A stretch of DNA of 64,000 nt from Tiliqua scincoides (GCF_035046505.1 NC_089823.1:225392604-225456603); one strand, 5' to 3'; shown: positions 32,744 through 44,335, counted from the first letter of the stretch. The notes: generated by a model from the letters alone, not told the origin. Translations and numbers: made by a program.

Positions 32744-34151
32744 TGAATGACAGAAACAAACCTCTGACCAAAGCCTTTAAATAATCACTGCTGGCAGCTT
32801 CCCGGTGAAAATATGAGAGGAGCTGCATGTGGAAAGATCTACAGGGGAAAAATATTAAGCCTAGCTTGATCATTAGTGTTACCTGCTAAAAGCAAGGAGT
32901 GAACATGAATAAGGGAGCTTTCTCGGAAAGTTTTGGAGCATTATTCACCAGAAAAGAGAACTGGGACCATGTTGTGTTCAAAGGGCCTCATTGATAGTTT
33001 TTGTGGCATTAGAAAACAATAATTTATTCATTAGCATTCAGCTTTCATAGGAAAGCAAGCTGACAATTGGCACGATGTCCGAGATAAACATAATTTGTTC
33101 TGCTGCTGCTTTGATCCCAAGATGACGCTCTATTCTGAGCTTTCTCTCAGAAGGCTCTATAAGGTTCTATACAGATATAGCTCTTCTAAATACCAGATGT
33201 GTTGATGGCATCATAACCACAGCAGCTATGGGAGCAACAAGGGGCAGGTTCTGATTAAATCTGGCACGAACCCACATTCATAAGTGCCTGGTTGTGCAGA
33301 CAGGGTCAGAAAACAGCCCAGATGAGTCAGACCTAGTAATAAGAACAGACTTGGGTAAACACACTACCTGAGCCAAGTTAAACGGAAATCTGCCATTGGC
33401 TATCATTCATTAAGGATTAACAGAGGAGTCACTGTATTCCTGCATTTCTATGGTAGGAAGCCCCTAAATACCTTGCTTGTGGGTTGGTTTGATAATATGT
33501 CTGCTCGCCACTCTACAACATGTGGGAGAAGAGCATTTCAGCAGCCTTGGAAACGCATGACCAAAGCAGCTCCTCCTGCTCTCCCACCTTTGCTGCTGTA
33601 GTCGTACCCCACTTTGTCCTTCACAGCACTGCATCCCCATGCCCGTAAATAATGGCCTTGGTTCTTGCTTATCTAACCAGCGCTGCATGAACTGTAACAA
33701 CATGTAAAATCCCCTAAATCTCTGTAGCTCTTTCCAGCCTACGCAGTGTGACTCCTGGGAAAGCTGGATGGGCCCCCGCATTAGAACGTGGAGTTACAAG
33801 CAACTTGAGCTCTAATTGCTGCAAACACAGCACCTCCTACAAACAAATGTCTTTTTTTTTTTTTACTATGCTATCAACAGTTTCTCCAACAGCAATCATA
33901 ACAGTGTTTGGCTTGCTCAAAAACTCTGCTTTTTCCCCTCCGTGTTTGGAGAAAGGGGGTTCTAGGAAGGGACTTCAAGTTGATGGATAAAAAATCCATC
34001 TAGTGCAGGCTTCCACTCAGCCCTTGGCATCACTTCCCATTGAAGTCTGGAGAGCTGTGTGGTTGTAGGAAGGCAAATTAAGTGAAGAAGGGAGTAGGAC
34101 TAACCTAAATCTGATATCTGAACACTAGAAGACCACAAATCCCCTAGAAAA
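32744..34151. other. Unassigned non-coding stretch
   Basis: Mostly repeat-free. The part at 32,990-33,130 contains homeodomain-like cores (ATTTATTCATTAGCATT) and looks like a possible conserved element. No coding evidence. Confidence 0.4.
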
Positions 34152-34615
34152 AGGGGTCTTCAAGCCCCGGCCCGGGGTCCAGATGCGGCCCACGGAGAGC
34201 CTCTATCTGGACCGTAGCCAGTCTGTGATCCCCTGAGAGCCTCTGGCCCAGTTGACCAAACACAACCAGAGTTGTGCTTGTGGGGTGGGGGAACAGGGGT
34301 CCACTTAAGTGTGTGTTTTATTTCTTGGACTGTGTTGGTGCTTGGAGAAATCCTGGACATTTGAGCCCATTCACAGCCCAATCCTATGCATGTCTACTCA
34401 GAAGTAAGTCCCATTAGAGTCAATGGGGCTTACTCCCAGGAAAGCATGGATAGGATTGGGCTGTCATGCATTCATTTCAGTCATTCATCTAAGTTCTCTG
34501 AATACATTCTCTAATGTATTTATTTAAATTTTATATTTAATTTTTTTTTCCCGGCCCTCGACACCGTGCAAGATATTTGATGCGGCCCTTTGGCCCAAAA
34601 GTTTGGAGACCCCTG
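34152..34615 (+). mobile_element. hAT non-autonomous element carrying a foldback element
   Basis: AGGGGTCTTCAAGCCCCGGC and AAAGTTTGGAGACCCCTG are inverted termini of the CAGGGGTCTCCAAA type. GATGCGGCCC appears near both ends. A complete foldback AGTAAGT element lies at 34,376-34,464. Flanks do not give a clean 8-base duplication. Confidence 0.82.
34376..34464. mobile_element. Foldback AGTAAGT element, complete copy
   Basis: AGCCCAATCCTATGCATGTC ... TGGATAGGATTGGGCT. The interior AGTAAGTCCCATTAGAGTCA, then ATGGGGCTTACT, folds back, so nearly the whole 89 bases form one hairpin. This is the cleanest copy in the window. Confidence 0.92.
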
Positions 34616-34621
34616 CCCTGG

Positions 34622-34897
34622 TTGGCAACCTTCAGTCTTGAAAGACTATGGTATAAGCCTACAGCACCCGGTATTCCCAGGCGGTCTCCCATCCAAGTAC
34701 TAACCAGGCCTGACCCTGCTTAGCTTCTGAGATCAGACGAGATCGGGCATGTGCAGGGTAACAGTTGCTGCAAAGACTATGGTATAAGCCTACAGCACCA
34801 GGTATCCCCAAGCAGTCTCCCATCCAAGTACTAACCAGGCCTGACCCTGCTTAGCTTCTGAGATCAGACGAGATCGGGCATGTGCAGGGTAACAGTT
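34622..34897 (-). mobile_element. Head-to-tail dimer of the 5S rRNA-derived SINE
   Basis: On the minus strand, 34,897-34,771 is a first 5S-like unit (AACTGTTACCCTGCACATGC, CCGATCTCGTCTGATCTC, AAGCTAAGCAGGGTCAGG). It ends in a shortened tail, ATACCATAGTCTTTG. At once a second unit follows (34,769-34,658), then the full tail ATACCATAGTCTTTCAAGAC to 34,622. Both units share the same derived changes against vertebrate 5S, including the AACTGTTACCCTGCACATG start, so they come from one source. A- and C-box regions are intact in both, apart from GCAGTCTCC in the first unit. Confidence 0.9.
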
Positions 34898-34914
34898 AAA
34901 GAAACAGGCTGGTG

Positions 34915-35690
34915 GCAGGCAAAACCAATTAGCAGTGGATGAAAAGAAAGTGCTTCACACAATGCATAATGAACCTATAGAATGCACTGCCTTGAGAGCT
35001 GGTGGTGGACACTGGTTGAGGGCCCAATCCTATCTAAGCCATTCAAGAATGGAAGTGCTGGCCTGGTGGCATAAGTGGCATGCTGCCAGCATGCACAATG
35101 AGGCCACCAGCTGACATGACTGGCAACCACATTCACAAGCTAGTGAAAAGCCTTCTGCTGGCACTGCCGGAAAGCTGGCAACGGTGTGGGTGATCGGAGG
35201 AATTTGGCAGGGGGGAGGAGGAAGGGGGAGTAACTGGAGGGAAGGGGTGGGAAGTGAAACGGGGAGAGAGGGGATGGATCTCAGTGGCAGTTGCATGCGC
35301 CAGGATCCTATCCCCCTTCCCTCTCCGTTAGTCTCCTTCACTCTGTGTTGGCAAAATGGCTGGCCCAGGGTAAGAGAACAAATGTTCCATTACTTCAAGG
35401 AAACCTCTGAGTCTGTCCTTGTTGGTACCGCTGCATCAGTGGGGCAGCTTAGTTAGGATAGGGCTGCTGGAGGACCTGAAAGGGGATTAGACAAGTTCAT
35501 GAAAGAGAGGTCTATCTGTGGCTAATAGGCATGATGGGAATGAAAACATCCAGGCTCAGTGGCAATATGCCACTGAATACCAGTTGCAGAAAATAACTAT
35601 GGGAGAAGGCCATCGCTGATGGCTTCCCAGAGATATCTACTTGGGCACTGTGCAGAGCAGGATGCTAGATTTGATGAACCCAGCCTGTAT
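34915..35690 (+). mobile_element. Old CR1-clade LINE 3' end split by a MITE
   Basis: AAAGAAAGTGCTTCACACAA ... GGTGGTGGACACTGGTTGA (to 35,029), and after the interruption GACCTGAAAGGGGATTAGAC ... ATATGCCACTGAATACCAGT ... GGGCACTGTGCAGAGCAGGA, are consecutive parts of an older reptile CR1 end. Confidence 0.7.
35030..35464. mobile_element. CCAATCCTA-class MITE inside CR1
   Basis: Opens GGGCCCAATCCTATCTAAGC and closes CTTAGTTAGGATAGGGCTGC. AGAGAACAAATGTTCC is shared with the 180-base MITEs, so it looks like a longer relative. Flanking triplets TGA and TGG. Confidence 0.75.
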
Positions 35691-37095
35691 TTTACTACCC
35701 AGCTTTCTTTTCCCATTTTACTTAATTCCCTTTTCTTTTGGACTTCTAATAAACTTGTTACATCTTGTCTGCCTGCTCCATGTTCATGGGTAATACTGTG
35801 GATTTTCATATCTCTTCACCCTGCATGCACTACTGTGGGTTTGATTTTTCACAAGAACCCCTGAAGTTCAGTACTTTCTTAGAAAGGGAGTTTTTCCCAG
35901 ATGGCCCTCCTCTGTAGGGTCTCAGTAGCCTGGGATGGTTGGTGGCAGATACAAACTACCAAGGCTTTTTCTCTGTTCATCTGCTTGTCCAGCAGAGGGA
36001 AAGCAGGGAGCACCTGGGGTGCACAAGCTAAATATTGGGCACTGCTCGCTTTGGTCAGCCTGCCTTCTTCCAGGAGCCCCTTTCCCTCACAGTTGGTTCC
36101 TAAGAGCCCTATAAATACAAGAAAAGTCAAGTATCTAATTCCCACCCCCAGCAGTCAGATTCATACTTTCAGGATTTAAGAGGTGGCTCTTCCTTGTATT
36201 TATGACTTCCCTGCTTTAAAACACAAGCCTTTTATCTTGCCTTGTAAATGGTGGTGTTAAATCTATAGGGATTTATCGCAAGTCAATCTTTGGCATGTGG
36301 CCAGACACACATCAGAATTCACCACAGAACCCTGCTGAGTTACTGATTGGCAGCCTGGCCCTTTGAAGTGAAAACATGCCAAGATAGTCACACATGTTTC
36401 ATTTATGGAGGAAATTAAAGAAAAATATCACATCCTCATCACAAGCCTGATAGCCATGTGGGCCATGATATAGTAAAAAGTGATGCTTGCTTCAAACAAA
36501 GATCTTCTACCTCAACTCCAAAACCCAAAAATCAAGTTGCTGCATTATGGGAGAAGAAAAATGTGACTTGGGAGATACCAACTGCAAGTAGGGTCAAGAA
36601 GTTAAGCAGCAAATAACTTCCTCCTTTCTTACTGGAGCGTTTGTTCAAGTCTCTCTAGCCTCAGATCCTTTGACAAAAACTGCCTTTTCAAGTTTAGCTC
36701 TGCCACCCTGGAGACTAGAAACTTATTCTTCTTAAAAATGAAAAACAAGATTTTGCAGAATGTAACCTGCACCAGAATAATAGGCACTGAAAGCAACCGA
36801 GTGCAGTTTCTGCAGCTCAGGACACTTGAATCTCCACTAGCTCAATTTGAAGTGATTCTTTGTCATCTTGTCCCACATATACCATCCTGTGTATTGCTTA
36901 GTTATTTTCTCTGTGCACGGAGCACAGGCAGAGGAGAAGGGAAAGTGGTATTGTCCTGCTGGTCTTTTATTGCTTTTAATGGCTGAGTGGCCTCACCAAA
37001 GTCTGATCTGAACAAGAAAAATGCAAACAATCCTTTTTATTCCTAATGGGTGTAATTTTCTTCTCAAAACCAAAGGGATTCCTATTGGCTTAGAG
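35691..37095. other. Unassigned non-coding stretch
   Basis: About 1.4 kb with no recognised repeat or exon. Confidence 0.4.
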
Positions 37096-37557
37096 CAGGG
37101 CTGCCCAAACCCCGGCCCTGGGGCCACTTGTGGCCCTCAAGGACTCCCAATGTGGCCCTCAGGGAGCCCCTAGTCTCCAATGAGCCTCTGGCCCTCCAGA
37201 GACTTGCTGGAGCCCACACTGGCCCAACACAACTGCTATCAGCATGAGGGCGATTGTTTGACCTCTCACGTAAGCTGTGGGGTGAGGGCTCGCTCCACTG
37301 CTTGCTGTTTCACGTCTGTGATGCAGTAGTGGCAGCAAAGGAAAGGCCAGCCTTGCTTTGTGCAAGGCCTTTTATAGGCCTTGAGCTATTGCAAGACCTT
37401 CATTCATTCATAGAAGTTCATCTTTAATATATTCATTTATGTAAACTTATGTAAATTTATTCAAATTTCAAATTTAAATTAACTCTTTTTTCCCGGCCCC
37501 CGACACAGTGTCAGAGAGACGATGTGGCCCTCCTGCGAAAAACTTTGGACACCCCTG
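37096..37557 (+). mobile_element. hAT non-autonomous element (CAGGGGTGCCCAAAC family)
   Basis: CAGGGCTGCCCAAACCCCGG and AACTTTGGACACCCCTG, with the exact 8-base duplication GCTTAGAG at 37,088-37,095 and 37,558-37,565. Same family as the element inside the 5S SINE. Confidence 0.95.
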
Positions 37558-37977
37558 GCTTAGAGAAACCACAATGTAAACAGGAACACAGTGGGAGGGA
37601 AATGGAAATGGTGAACAAAATTAGAATTTGTTTTTAATTAATCTGTAAGCAAGAATACTTCTCCCTTCTTTCAGGAACCTTACTTTTTTAATCGTATACA
37701 GTATAACATGCTTTTTATAATATGATGGATATGCCACTAAAAATCTACACTGAAATAAAGGTCTGGTTGCAGAAAGTGAAAAAAACAGGGGTAATTTAGA
37801 GTTGTCACCTTTTTTTCTTGGCAGGGTTCCTATCTCTAAGGGCAGGAAGGAGCCAACATGTGAAACTTCAACTTCATTTCTAGGTTGGAAAAAACAGCAT
37901 CTGTTGAAGGCCTGCCTGTCATGTGGATGTGAAAGGCCCAGGGCCTCTATAAGGCAAAGAGATGGCAACCCTACATC
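37558..37977. other. Unassigned non-coding stretch
   Basis: Nothing recognised. Confidence 0.4.
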
Positions 37978-38085
37978 ACAATCCTATACTCAGAAGGCCT
38001 ACTGAGTTCAGTGGAACTTATTCCCAGGTAAGTGTGTATAGGATTGCAGCCTACCGTTGAGTACACATGCATAGGATTCTGCTAT
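37978..38085. mobile_element. Foldback AGTAAGT element, rearranged
   Basis: AATCCTATACTCAGAAGGCC, TTCAGTGGAACTTATTCCCA, GGTAAGTGTGTATAGGATTG and a further arm ACATGCATAGGATTCTGCT. Probably one and a half units. Confidence 0.78.
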
Positions 38086-38361
38086 TGATATAATTAGGTG
38101 ACAGTAGTCACAGGCTGCTGACCTGACTGTCCCTTCCACGAGCAGGTAAACCATAAGTTGCTTTTATCCTGTTCTCAGAATATGCTGCCATCTTGCATGA
38201 GGTCACTGTTTTGGCATTATTATACTCACATAATATAACACTTCCCTGGACAGCTATCTGTAGAGGTTAGTCAGCTTTAGTTGAATCTGCATTGGCTCCA
38301 AGAGGCTTGGGTAAGAGTGGAGATGTTAGAAAGAAACACACACAGCTAACTCAATGACTTA

Positions 38362-38540
38362 GGGCCCAATCCTATCCAATGTTCCTGTGCCGGTGCAGCC
38401 GTGCCAATGGGGTATGTTCTGCATCCTGTGGTGGTAGGGCAGTCACAGAGGCCTCCTCAAGATATGGAAACATTTGTTCTGTTACCTCAGGGCTGTACTG
38501 GGGCTGCACCGGGGCTGGAAAGTTGAATAGGAGTGGGCCC
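38362..38540. mobile_element. 179-base PIF/Harbinger-like MITE with TTA duplication
   Basis: GGGCCCAATCCTATCCAATG ... GTTGAATAGGAGTGGGCCC, flanked by TTA on both sides (38,359-38,361 and 38,541-38,543). Exactly the same length as the 41.1-kb copy. Confidence 0.9.
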
Positions 38541-38884
38541 TTACTCAACAATCACTTTTCTTTGCTGGTTCACTTGATGTCCATTTCTGCCTATGAATGG
38601 CACAAGGCAATTCAAGTGACCAAAGACCTGAACCAGTGGGGGGACTTGTCTAACAGGATCACAGCAGTCAGAGCAGAGTCTCAGTTGGGAGGCATGACAA
38701 GGAGCTGTCCAGCTGAATCTTGTTGACAGGAACTGGTTTGCAAGGCTAGGCAAAGGAGCTTCCCCACAGAGCTGTTGCACCTGCAAATAAGCAGGAAGGC
38801 AGTGACATATTAAGTGGAGCTAGCTGTTTCTTCTCCTTTCTTGATTCACCTGGTTTCTGATCCAGAGCAGGCACTTGAGTGAGT

Positions 38885-39541
38885 CCAGTGGCATAACTAG
38901 GGGGTGTGGGCCACACCGGGTGACGCGCAAAGGGGGGGGTGACGCCACCAGTGACCAAAATCACTAAGATTGCAGTTTGTAGGAATAATACAGTCATGTT
39001 ATATGCCATTTGATGTGTAATTTACACCAGAACGAAATGAAAAAAACCAGAGTGATATCTCAATTCTATCAAAAGCTGTGACCAAAAAACCAGAAAACAA
39101 AAATTCAACTGTCTTACATAACAAGTACTTTTCCTTAATTTAAAAACAGACCAATGAGACTGATTGTTTGAAGAGTCAATGAGATATTATTATGACACAG
39201 CATGGAACCAATAAGGTGTTAGTAAGGTGACACCCTCGGGGTGGGGGTGACACCACTAGTGACCAAAATAGCTCAAATCATGGTTTGTAGGAATAATACC
39301 CTCATGTTATATATTGATTGATGCGTAATTTCATGCAGAATGCAATGAAACAAACCGCACTGAAATATCTGTGTTCTATCAAATGGTATAGCCAAAAAAC
39401 CATTGGGGGGTGGGGCGATGGTACATTCCCACTCCCTCCACCTGGGTCGTTGCCCCACCCACTGCATGGGACAAGGTCCATCATGGGGGCAAAGTGCTGG
39501 CCTCTTGTACTGGGTGACACAAACCTTGGTGATGCCATTGA
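38885..39541 (+). mobile_element. hAT-type elements of the CAGTGGCATCACTAG family, composite
   Basis: Starts CAGTGGCATAACTAGGGGGT. Two successive family bodies follow: AATACAGTCATGTTATATGC near 38,990, then GGTGACACCACTAGTGACCA and AATACCCTCATGTTATATAT near 39,295. The end is near TTGGTGATGCCATTGAGTG. Probably one copy inserted beside or into another. Confidence 0.75.
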
Positions 39542-41108
39542 GTGGGTCTCCTCTTTTAAAGTAGTTCTGATGGATTGGAGGTTTTGGGTAACCGTGTGGG
39601 TGCTGTGTCACTGATTCTGGCCTTCTATATATGGGATCACTGTTTTTGCTGCTTACGAGATCCCAGGAGCAACGGAAGGGTGGTCTGGAGCTGGAATTGG
39701 GCATCCAGGATGAATGAATTTTGTCAAGGATGGAATTGGGAATACAATCTATTATTACCTCTGAAGATCAGTAGCGTGAACACTTTAATGTATCTTGCAG
39801 TAAAAGTCTTTTCAACCCCTTTGGGATACCCCCTTTCTTTTGGATGCCGTTGAGTCCCTTGATATCTCAACCAGTTTGGGTTGAAAGGGGGCACTTCTTG
39901 TTCTCCCTCAGGGGATGTTGGCTCCCCGAAAATTCTCAGTACTACTCTGCCATTCCACACAGGATAGCTGCAACCATGTTTTATTGTAAAAATATCTGTT
40001 TTTCCAAACCAGATTTGTGACAATAACAACTTCACCTGGATTCTCCATAAAAAATGAATGAACAAATTATGGCAATTTCAGAGAAATGTATGAGTGTGAA
40101 AGCAACCACAGACAGGTGGAGGAGAAGAACAGATATTTATGTAAAACATTAAACATGGGTCTCGTGTTGCAGGTTGAAATAATAAGTGGATCAGGGTATC
40201 TCCTTACTGAGCTACATTATTTTTCTTAATTCTGTTTTCCACCCCGGAACAGCACCAAATCCCATGAATTCAGGCCTGTCAACCCAGTAGATTGCAAGTC
40301 CATCCTGAAATAACACTGATGGAGCTCATTAAAAGTTCATATGTGAGGCATTTTGGGTTCAGATGGTTCCTTTTTTCTTTTTTTTTAAATTTAGTTGTGA
40401 CAGCAAATTCAACCAGGAGTTATATTTTAAAAGTTGGTGTGAATCCAGCAGTGTTAGGACCTTTCAGCAACTCCCATTTCCTAGTTCATAAAGTAAGACT
40501 TGGATTACATCAGTACAATGATGACATTGGAAGTGTGCCCAACCGTGGACAACAATTAGAATGCTTCTGCACAACATGGTTGGAATGAGCATGAAATGAA
40601 ACTACAGAACAAGACTTTCAAGATGATTTTTGGCCCCGTCCAATGGGACACTTATGGAAGCAGATTGATAGGCTGGATAAGAACAGGAGAAAAAGGAGAA
40701 GAATGTGTAGACAGAGTAAAAGAGATCACTGAGTATGACATTGGAGAGTGGGAGGAGCTAAGGCTGGCACATCAGCTGTGGCTGGCAACATTTTGCATGC
40801 CACTCAGGCATTTGGAGATTGGGTTGGTTGAGAACATCTAGCATTCCCGGATTAGGATATTTATCATAGAAACTAGAAGTCTGTAGCCAAAATTGACTGG
40901 ATATTTCAAATCACTGTGGAGTTTCTCATTCTAGACATGTGCAGTTAGTTCCAATGGCCCAAAGTCATTCCACACCCATGGTTTTTTTCTTCCTCCTTTT
41001 CTAGATCCATCTGTCTACCATCTGTTCCATATCTTTCTAAGATATGAGCAGATCAGCCAACAGGAGCCAGAGACCCTTCTGCCTGCTCCATGTTTCTGTG
41101 ACATTTAA
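39542..41108. other. Unassigned non-coding stretch
   Basis: Several moderate open frames (for example 40,596-40,841) lack any motif I can defend. Confidence 0.4.
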
Positions 41109-41287
41109 GGGCCCAATCCTATCCAACTTTCCAACACTGGTGCAGCTGCAATGCAGCTCCAAGGTAAGAGAATAAGTGTTCCCATATCTTAAGTAGGCCT
41201 CCGTGATTGCCTCCCCACTACAGGATGCAGTGCACCCCCCATTGGCACAGCTGCACTGAACCTGGAAAATTGGATAGGATTTGGCCC
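41109..41287. mobile_element. 179-base PIF/Harbinger-like MITE with TAA duplication
   Basis: GGGCCCAATCCTATCCAACT ... AAATTGGATAGGATTTGGCCC, flanked by TAA on both sides (41,106-41,108 and 41,288-41,290). TWA duplications are the hallmark of PIF/Harbinger transposition. Confidence 0.92.
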
Positions 41288-41324
41288 TAAGCAGCTTGGC
41301 CAATCAGCATACCACAATTACTGC

Positions 41325-41334
41325 ACTGCAGTAA

Positions 41335-41395
<61 letters not shown>

Positions 41396-42265
41396 ACAAC
41401 TTTATTTCTATCCCGCCCTTATCCCCAAAGGGACCCAGGGCGGCTAACAACATATAAAACAGATTAAAACATAATTTCACAAACAGATAAAAACACATTA
41501 AAAACACATTAGCAGAACCCATAAAAACAGTAGTCAGATAAAAGTCAGAATAAAAGAGCATAAAACAGCAGAGGAATCAAGCCTGTAAAAAGCAACTAAA
41601 AGATGTATAAAAGATGTTAAAAAGGCCATGAAGTCAGAAGGCTTGATTAAACAACAAGGTCTTCAGGCCTCGCCGAAAAGTCTCCAGAGAGGGAGCCATT
41701 CTCAAGTCAAGGGGAAGGGAGTTCCACAACGTTGGTGCCACTACTGAGAAGGCCTTATTTCTTGCAGCCGCCCCACGTACCTCCTTAGGCAGCGGCACTT
41801 GTAAAAAGGCCTTCTGTGATGACCTGAGAGGACGAGCCGGATTGTACGGGAGTAGTAAGATAGCCTGGCCCAGAGCAGTATAGGGCTTTAAAGGTCAAAA
41901 CCAGCACCTTGAATTGGGCCCGGAAACGAATGGGCAGCCAATGTAGCCCCTGGAGAAGCGGGCTGACAGAGTCAAACCGCCTAGCTCCAGTGACCACACG
42001 GGCCGCCGCATTCTGCACTAATTGCAGTTTCCGAACCGTCTTCAGGGGCAGCCCCACATAAAGCGCGTTACAATAATCTAACCTCGATGTCACCGTAGCA
42101 TGGATCACCGTGGCCAGGTCTGCACGATCCAAGTACAGCCGCAGCTGGTGCACCAGCCGAAGCTGAGCGAAGGCCCCCCCTAGCCACAGCCGCCACCTGG
42201 GAATCCAGGAGCAGCTGTGAGTCCAGGTGGACCCCCAAGCTGCGGACCTGCTCCTTCAGTATAAA
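41325..42265 (-). mobile_element. L2-clade LINE, 3' end
   Basis: Minus-strand reading from about 42,160: LDRADLATVIHATVTSRLDY, CNALYVGLPLKTVRKLQLVQ, NAAARVVTGARRFDSVSPLL. The frame shifts after GPGYL and resumes through the PTLWNSLPLDLR region. The UTR ends GGGCGGGATAGAAATAAAGT, then a long (ATT)n at 41,331-41,393. Same subfamily as the 22.5-kb copy. Confidence 0.92.
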
Positions 42266-42299
42266 AATTTAAAGGTATTACCCACATTGCCTGAAGAGT

Positions 42300-42480
42300 G
42301 TGATAGTTATTTATGCAGCACCATCAATGCACATGGAGCTTGCAGCGGATGAGAGGACATGTCCTTGCCCCGAGGGGCTACCACTCTGGAAACAGACACA
42401 AGAGAGACAAACGGAGGAAGCAGAGGGTAGGGGTGGCAAGGTAGAGGGGGAAGATGATACAATTGCTTCATGGGAAAGGT
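42300..42480 (+). repeat. Old LINE/SINE end with 'ccccgaggggctacc' motif
   Basis: TTTATGCAGCACCATCAATG, CATGTCCTTGCCCCGAGGGG and GACACAAGAGAGACAAACGG match a repeat end common in reptiles. Family uncertain. Confidence 0.5.
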
Positions 42481-44097
42481 GGATGTGGAGGAGAGTATTT
42501 AAAGAGGAAAGGGAGGAGGCTTCGCAGAGGTGATATGACAAGAGAGTTTCAGGCATAAGGGAGCATCGAGAGAAATTTGCATTTGATAAAACCCAAAATG
42601 GAATAATTGAACAGTTTGCAGTTCCTGCTGGGAAAACTCAGGTGCCAGTAAATCTAGTGTGCAACATGTGGGTGACACTGAAGCAGAGGAACAACCAATG
42701 AAGTAGAGTCAGATGCAATTGCATTAAGACTTATGTATCAGTAGCACAGACCCTTAGATCGTCTTCTTAAGCACCTCTTCTATATAGGACTCTTTGAACC
42801 ACTTTTGTTACTATTATTTTGCACTGGGCAGAATTAACTTTTAGAATTCATTGCACGAGGTATTAATGGCTGCTAGCTTTGGGGGCTTTCAAAACATTAG
42901 GCAACTGTGTGGAAGGCAGACCTAGCAACAGCTATTAGCCTTAACAGCCAAACTGAACCTCCAGATACAAAGGCAGTAGACTTCTAAATACCAAAGGCTG
43001 GTGGCAAACAGTAAGGGAAGGCCATGTTTTGCCAGATTCCTGGTCCAAGCTTCATCTAGACATCTTATGCCAACTTTATGTTAATTAGTTCCCACCCCCC
43101 ACCCCCCACAATGGCTCTAGTTCTGCACTGCAGCACTTCCAGAACCTAGGGTAGCTGGCCTGTTCAAACTGCAGAGGTGCTCCTTCCTCCCCTGTCCTGC
43201 CAGCAGCTTCTCCAACCACCGCAGCAACACCTTGGTTCTCAGCAGCTCTTGGGCATGGCAGCCACACACCAGCAGTCTGCATTTGGTCAATCAGTCAGCT
43301 AGCCTGTCCATCCATCTGTCCTCCTGTTACCAAAAGGGCTGTTTTGTTTAGGGGAATTATTACACTGCCCTTATGGGAACATTAGGATCGTAGGCTGGAT
43401 AACAAGATGGCGTAATGCAGAGAAATTCCCTTTTGCTTAAAGAGGAGACTGCGAGAAAGATAACTTTTAAGATTATAGTTTTATTACAAAAGCACAAAGG
43501 TAAACATAATGCACATGGAGAAATGATAAGTGTATGTTTCTTGGTCCTAATGCTTGAATTCAATGTACCTAGCTTTCATGGTGGTTGTGCGTGAAGAGTA
43601 TTTGGTGCATCTGAGGAAATCAGAAACGGAAGGGGGGTTGTAGGGAAGGATTTTAGGGGTCCCTGCTCTGCCAACACCAGCTGCTAACTAAAGATGGGGA
43701 GAGAAGAGGAGAAAAAGGGGGGGAAGAAGGGAAAGAGTTCCAGGAGCAAGATAGTTATCTGTCCTGTAGAGCAGTTGGGAGGGGGGGGTCCTGTGAAGAG
43801 GACCCTCTGACACAACTCAGATGTGTTGTTCCTTGGAGAGGGAGAGAGAGAGCATGTGAGAGGAAGCCCTCTCCTATAAGGAGTTGGGAGACAGTGCTGA
43901 GCTGGATGGTAGCTTGATTGCTAACACAAGGCTGGGTACTTGGAGTGTGTATACATTTGAATGGGGATCAGTTATCAGCAAAATTCAACGGGGTCAATGA
44001 CTGGTTTCCTAGAAGGGGGAACTTAACAAAGACTGAGTGGAAACAATACAATGACTCAGTAACACAAGAAGGCAGTTCAAGTTTGCATACAGTAATG
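42481..44097. other. Unassigned non-coding stretch
   Basis: Purine-rich around 43,620-43,870. No gene recognised. Confidence 0.4.
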
Positions 44098-44335
44098 TAG
44101 GAGATGCTTAAACAGTGATTGGATTAAAACACAAGACTTCCTCCCATAATGTGTGACTGTGGGGGGGGGGGGGTTGGGTTTGTGTAATCATGAGCTTCTG
44201 TGTAGGTACACTTAGGTACACTGTGTAGGTACACATTTGCATAGGAGACACTTAAACAGTGGTTGGATTAAGACACACGACTTCCTCACATAATGTGTGA
44301 CTGTGGGGTGGTGGTGGTTGTGTAACCATGAGCTT
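44098..44335 (+). repeat. Tandem duplication, period about 144
   Basis: TAGGAGATGCTTAAACAGTG ... ATAATGTGTGACTGTGGGG at 44,098-44,166 recurs at 44,242-44,309 with a few changes, and each is followed by a TGTGTAA.CATGAGCTT segment. A poly-G of 13 lies in the first unit. Confidence 0.88.

Noticed and set aside
40596-40841. Frame containing KMIFGPV, reminiscent of a LINE C-terminus motif
   Set aside because: Only seven residues agree, with no further match up- or downstream. Not enough to name an element.
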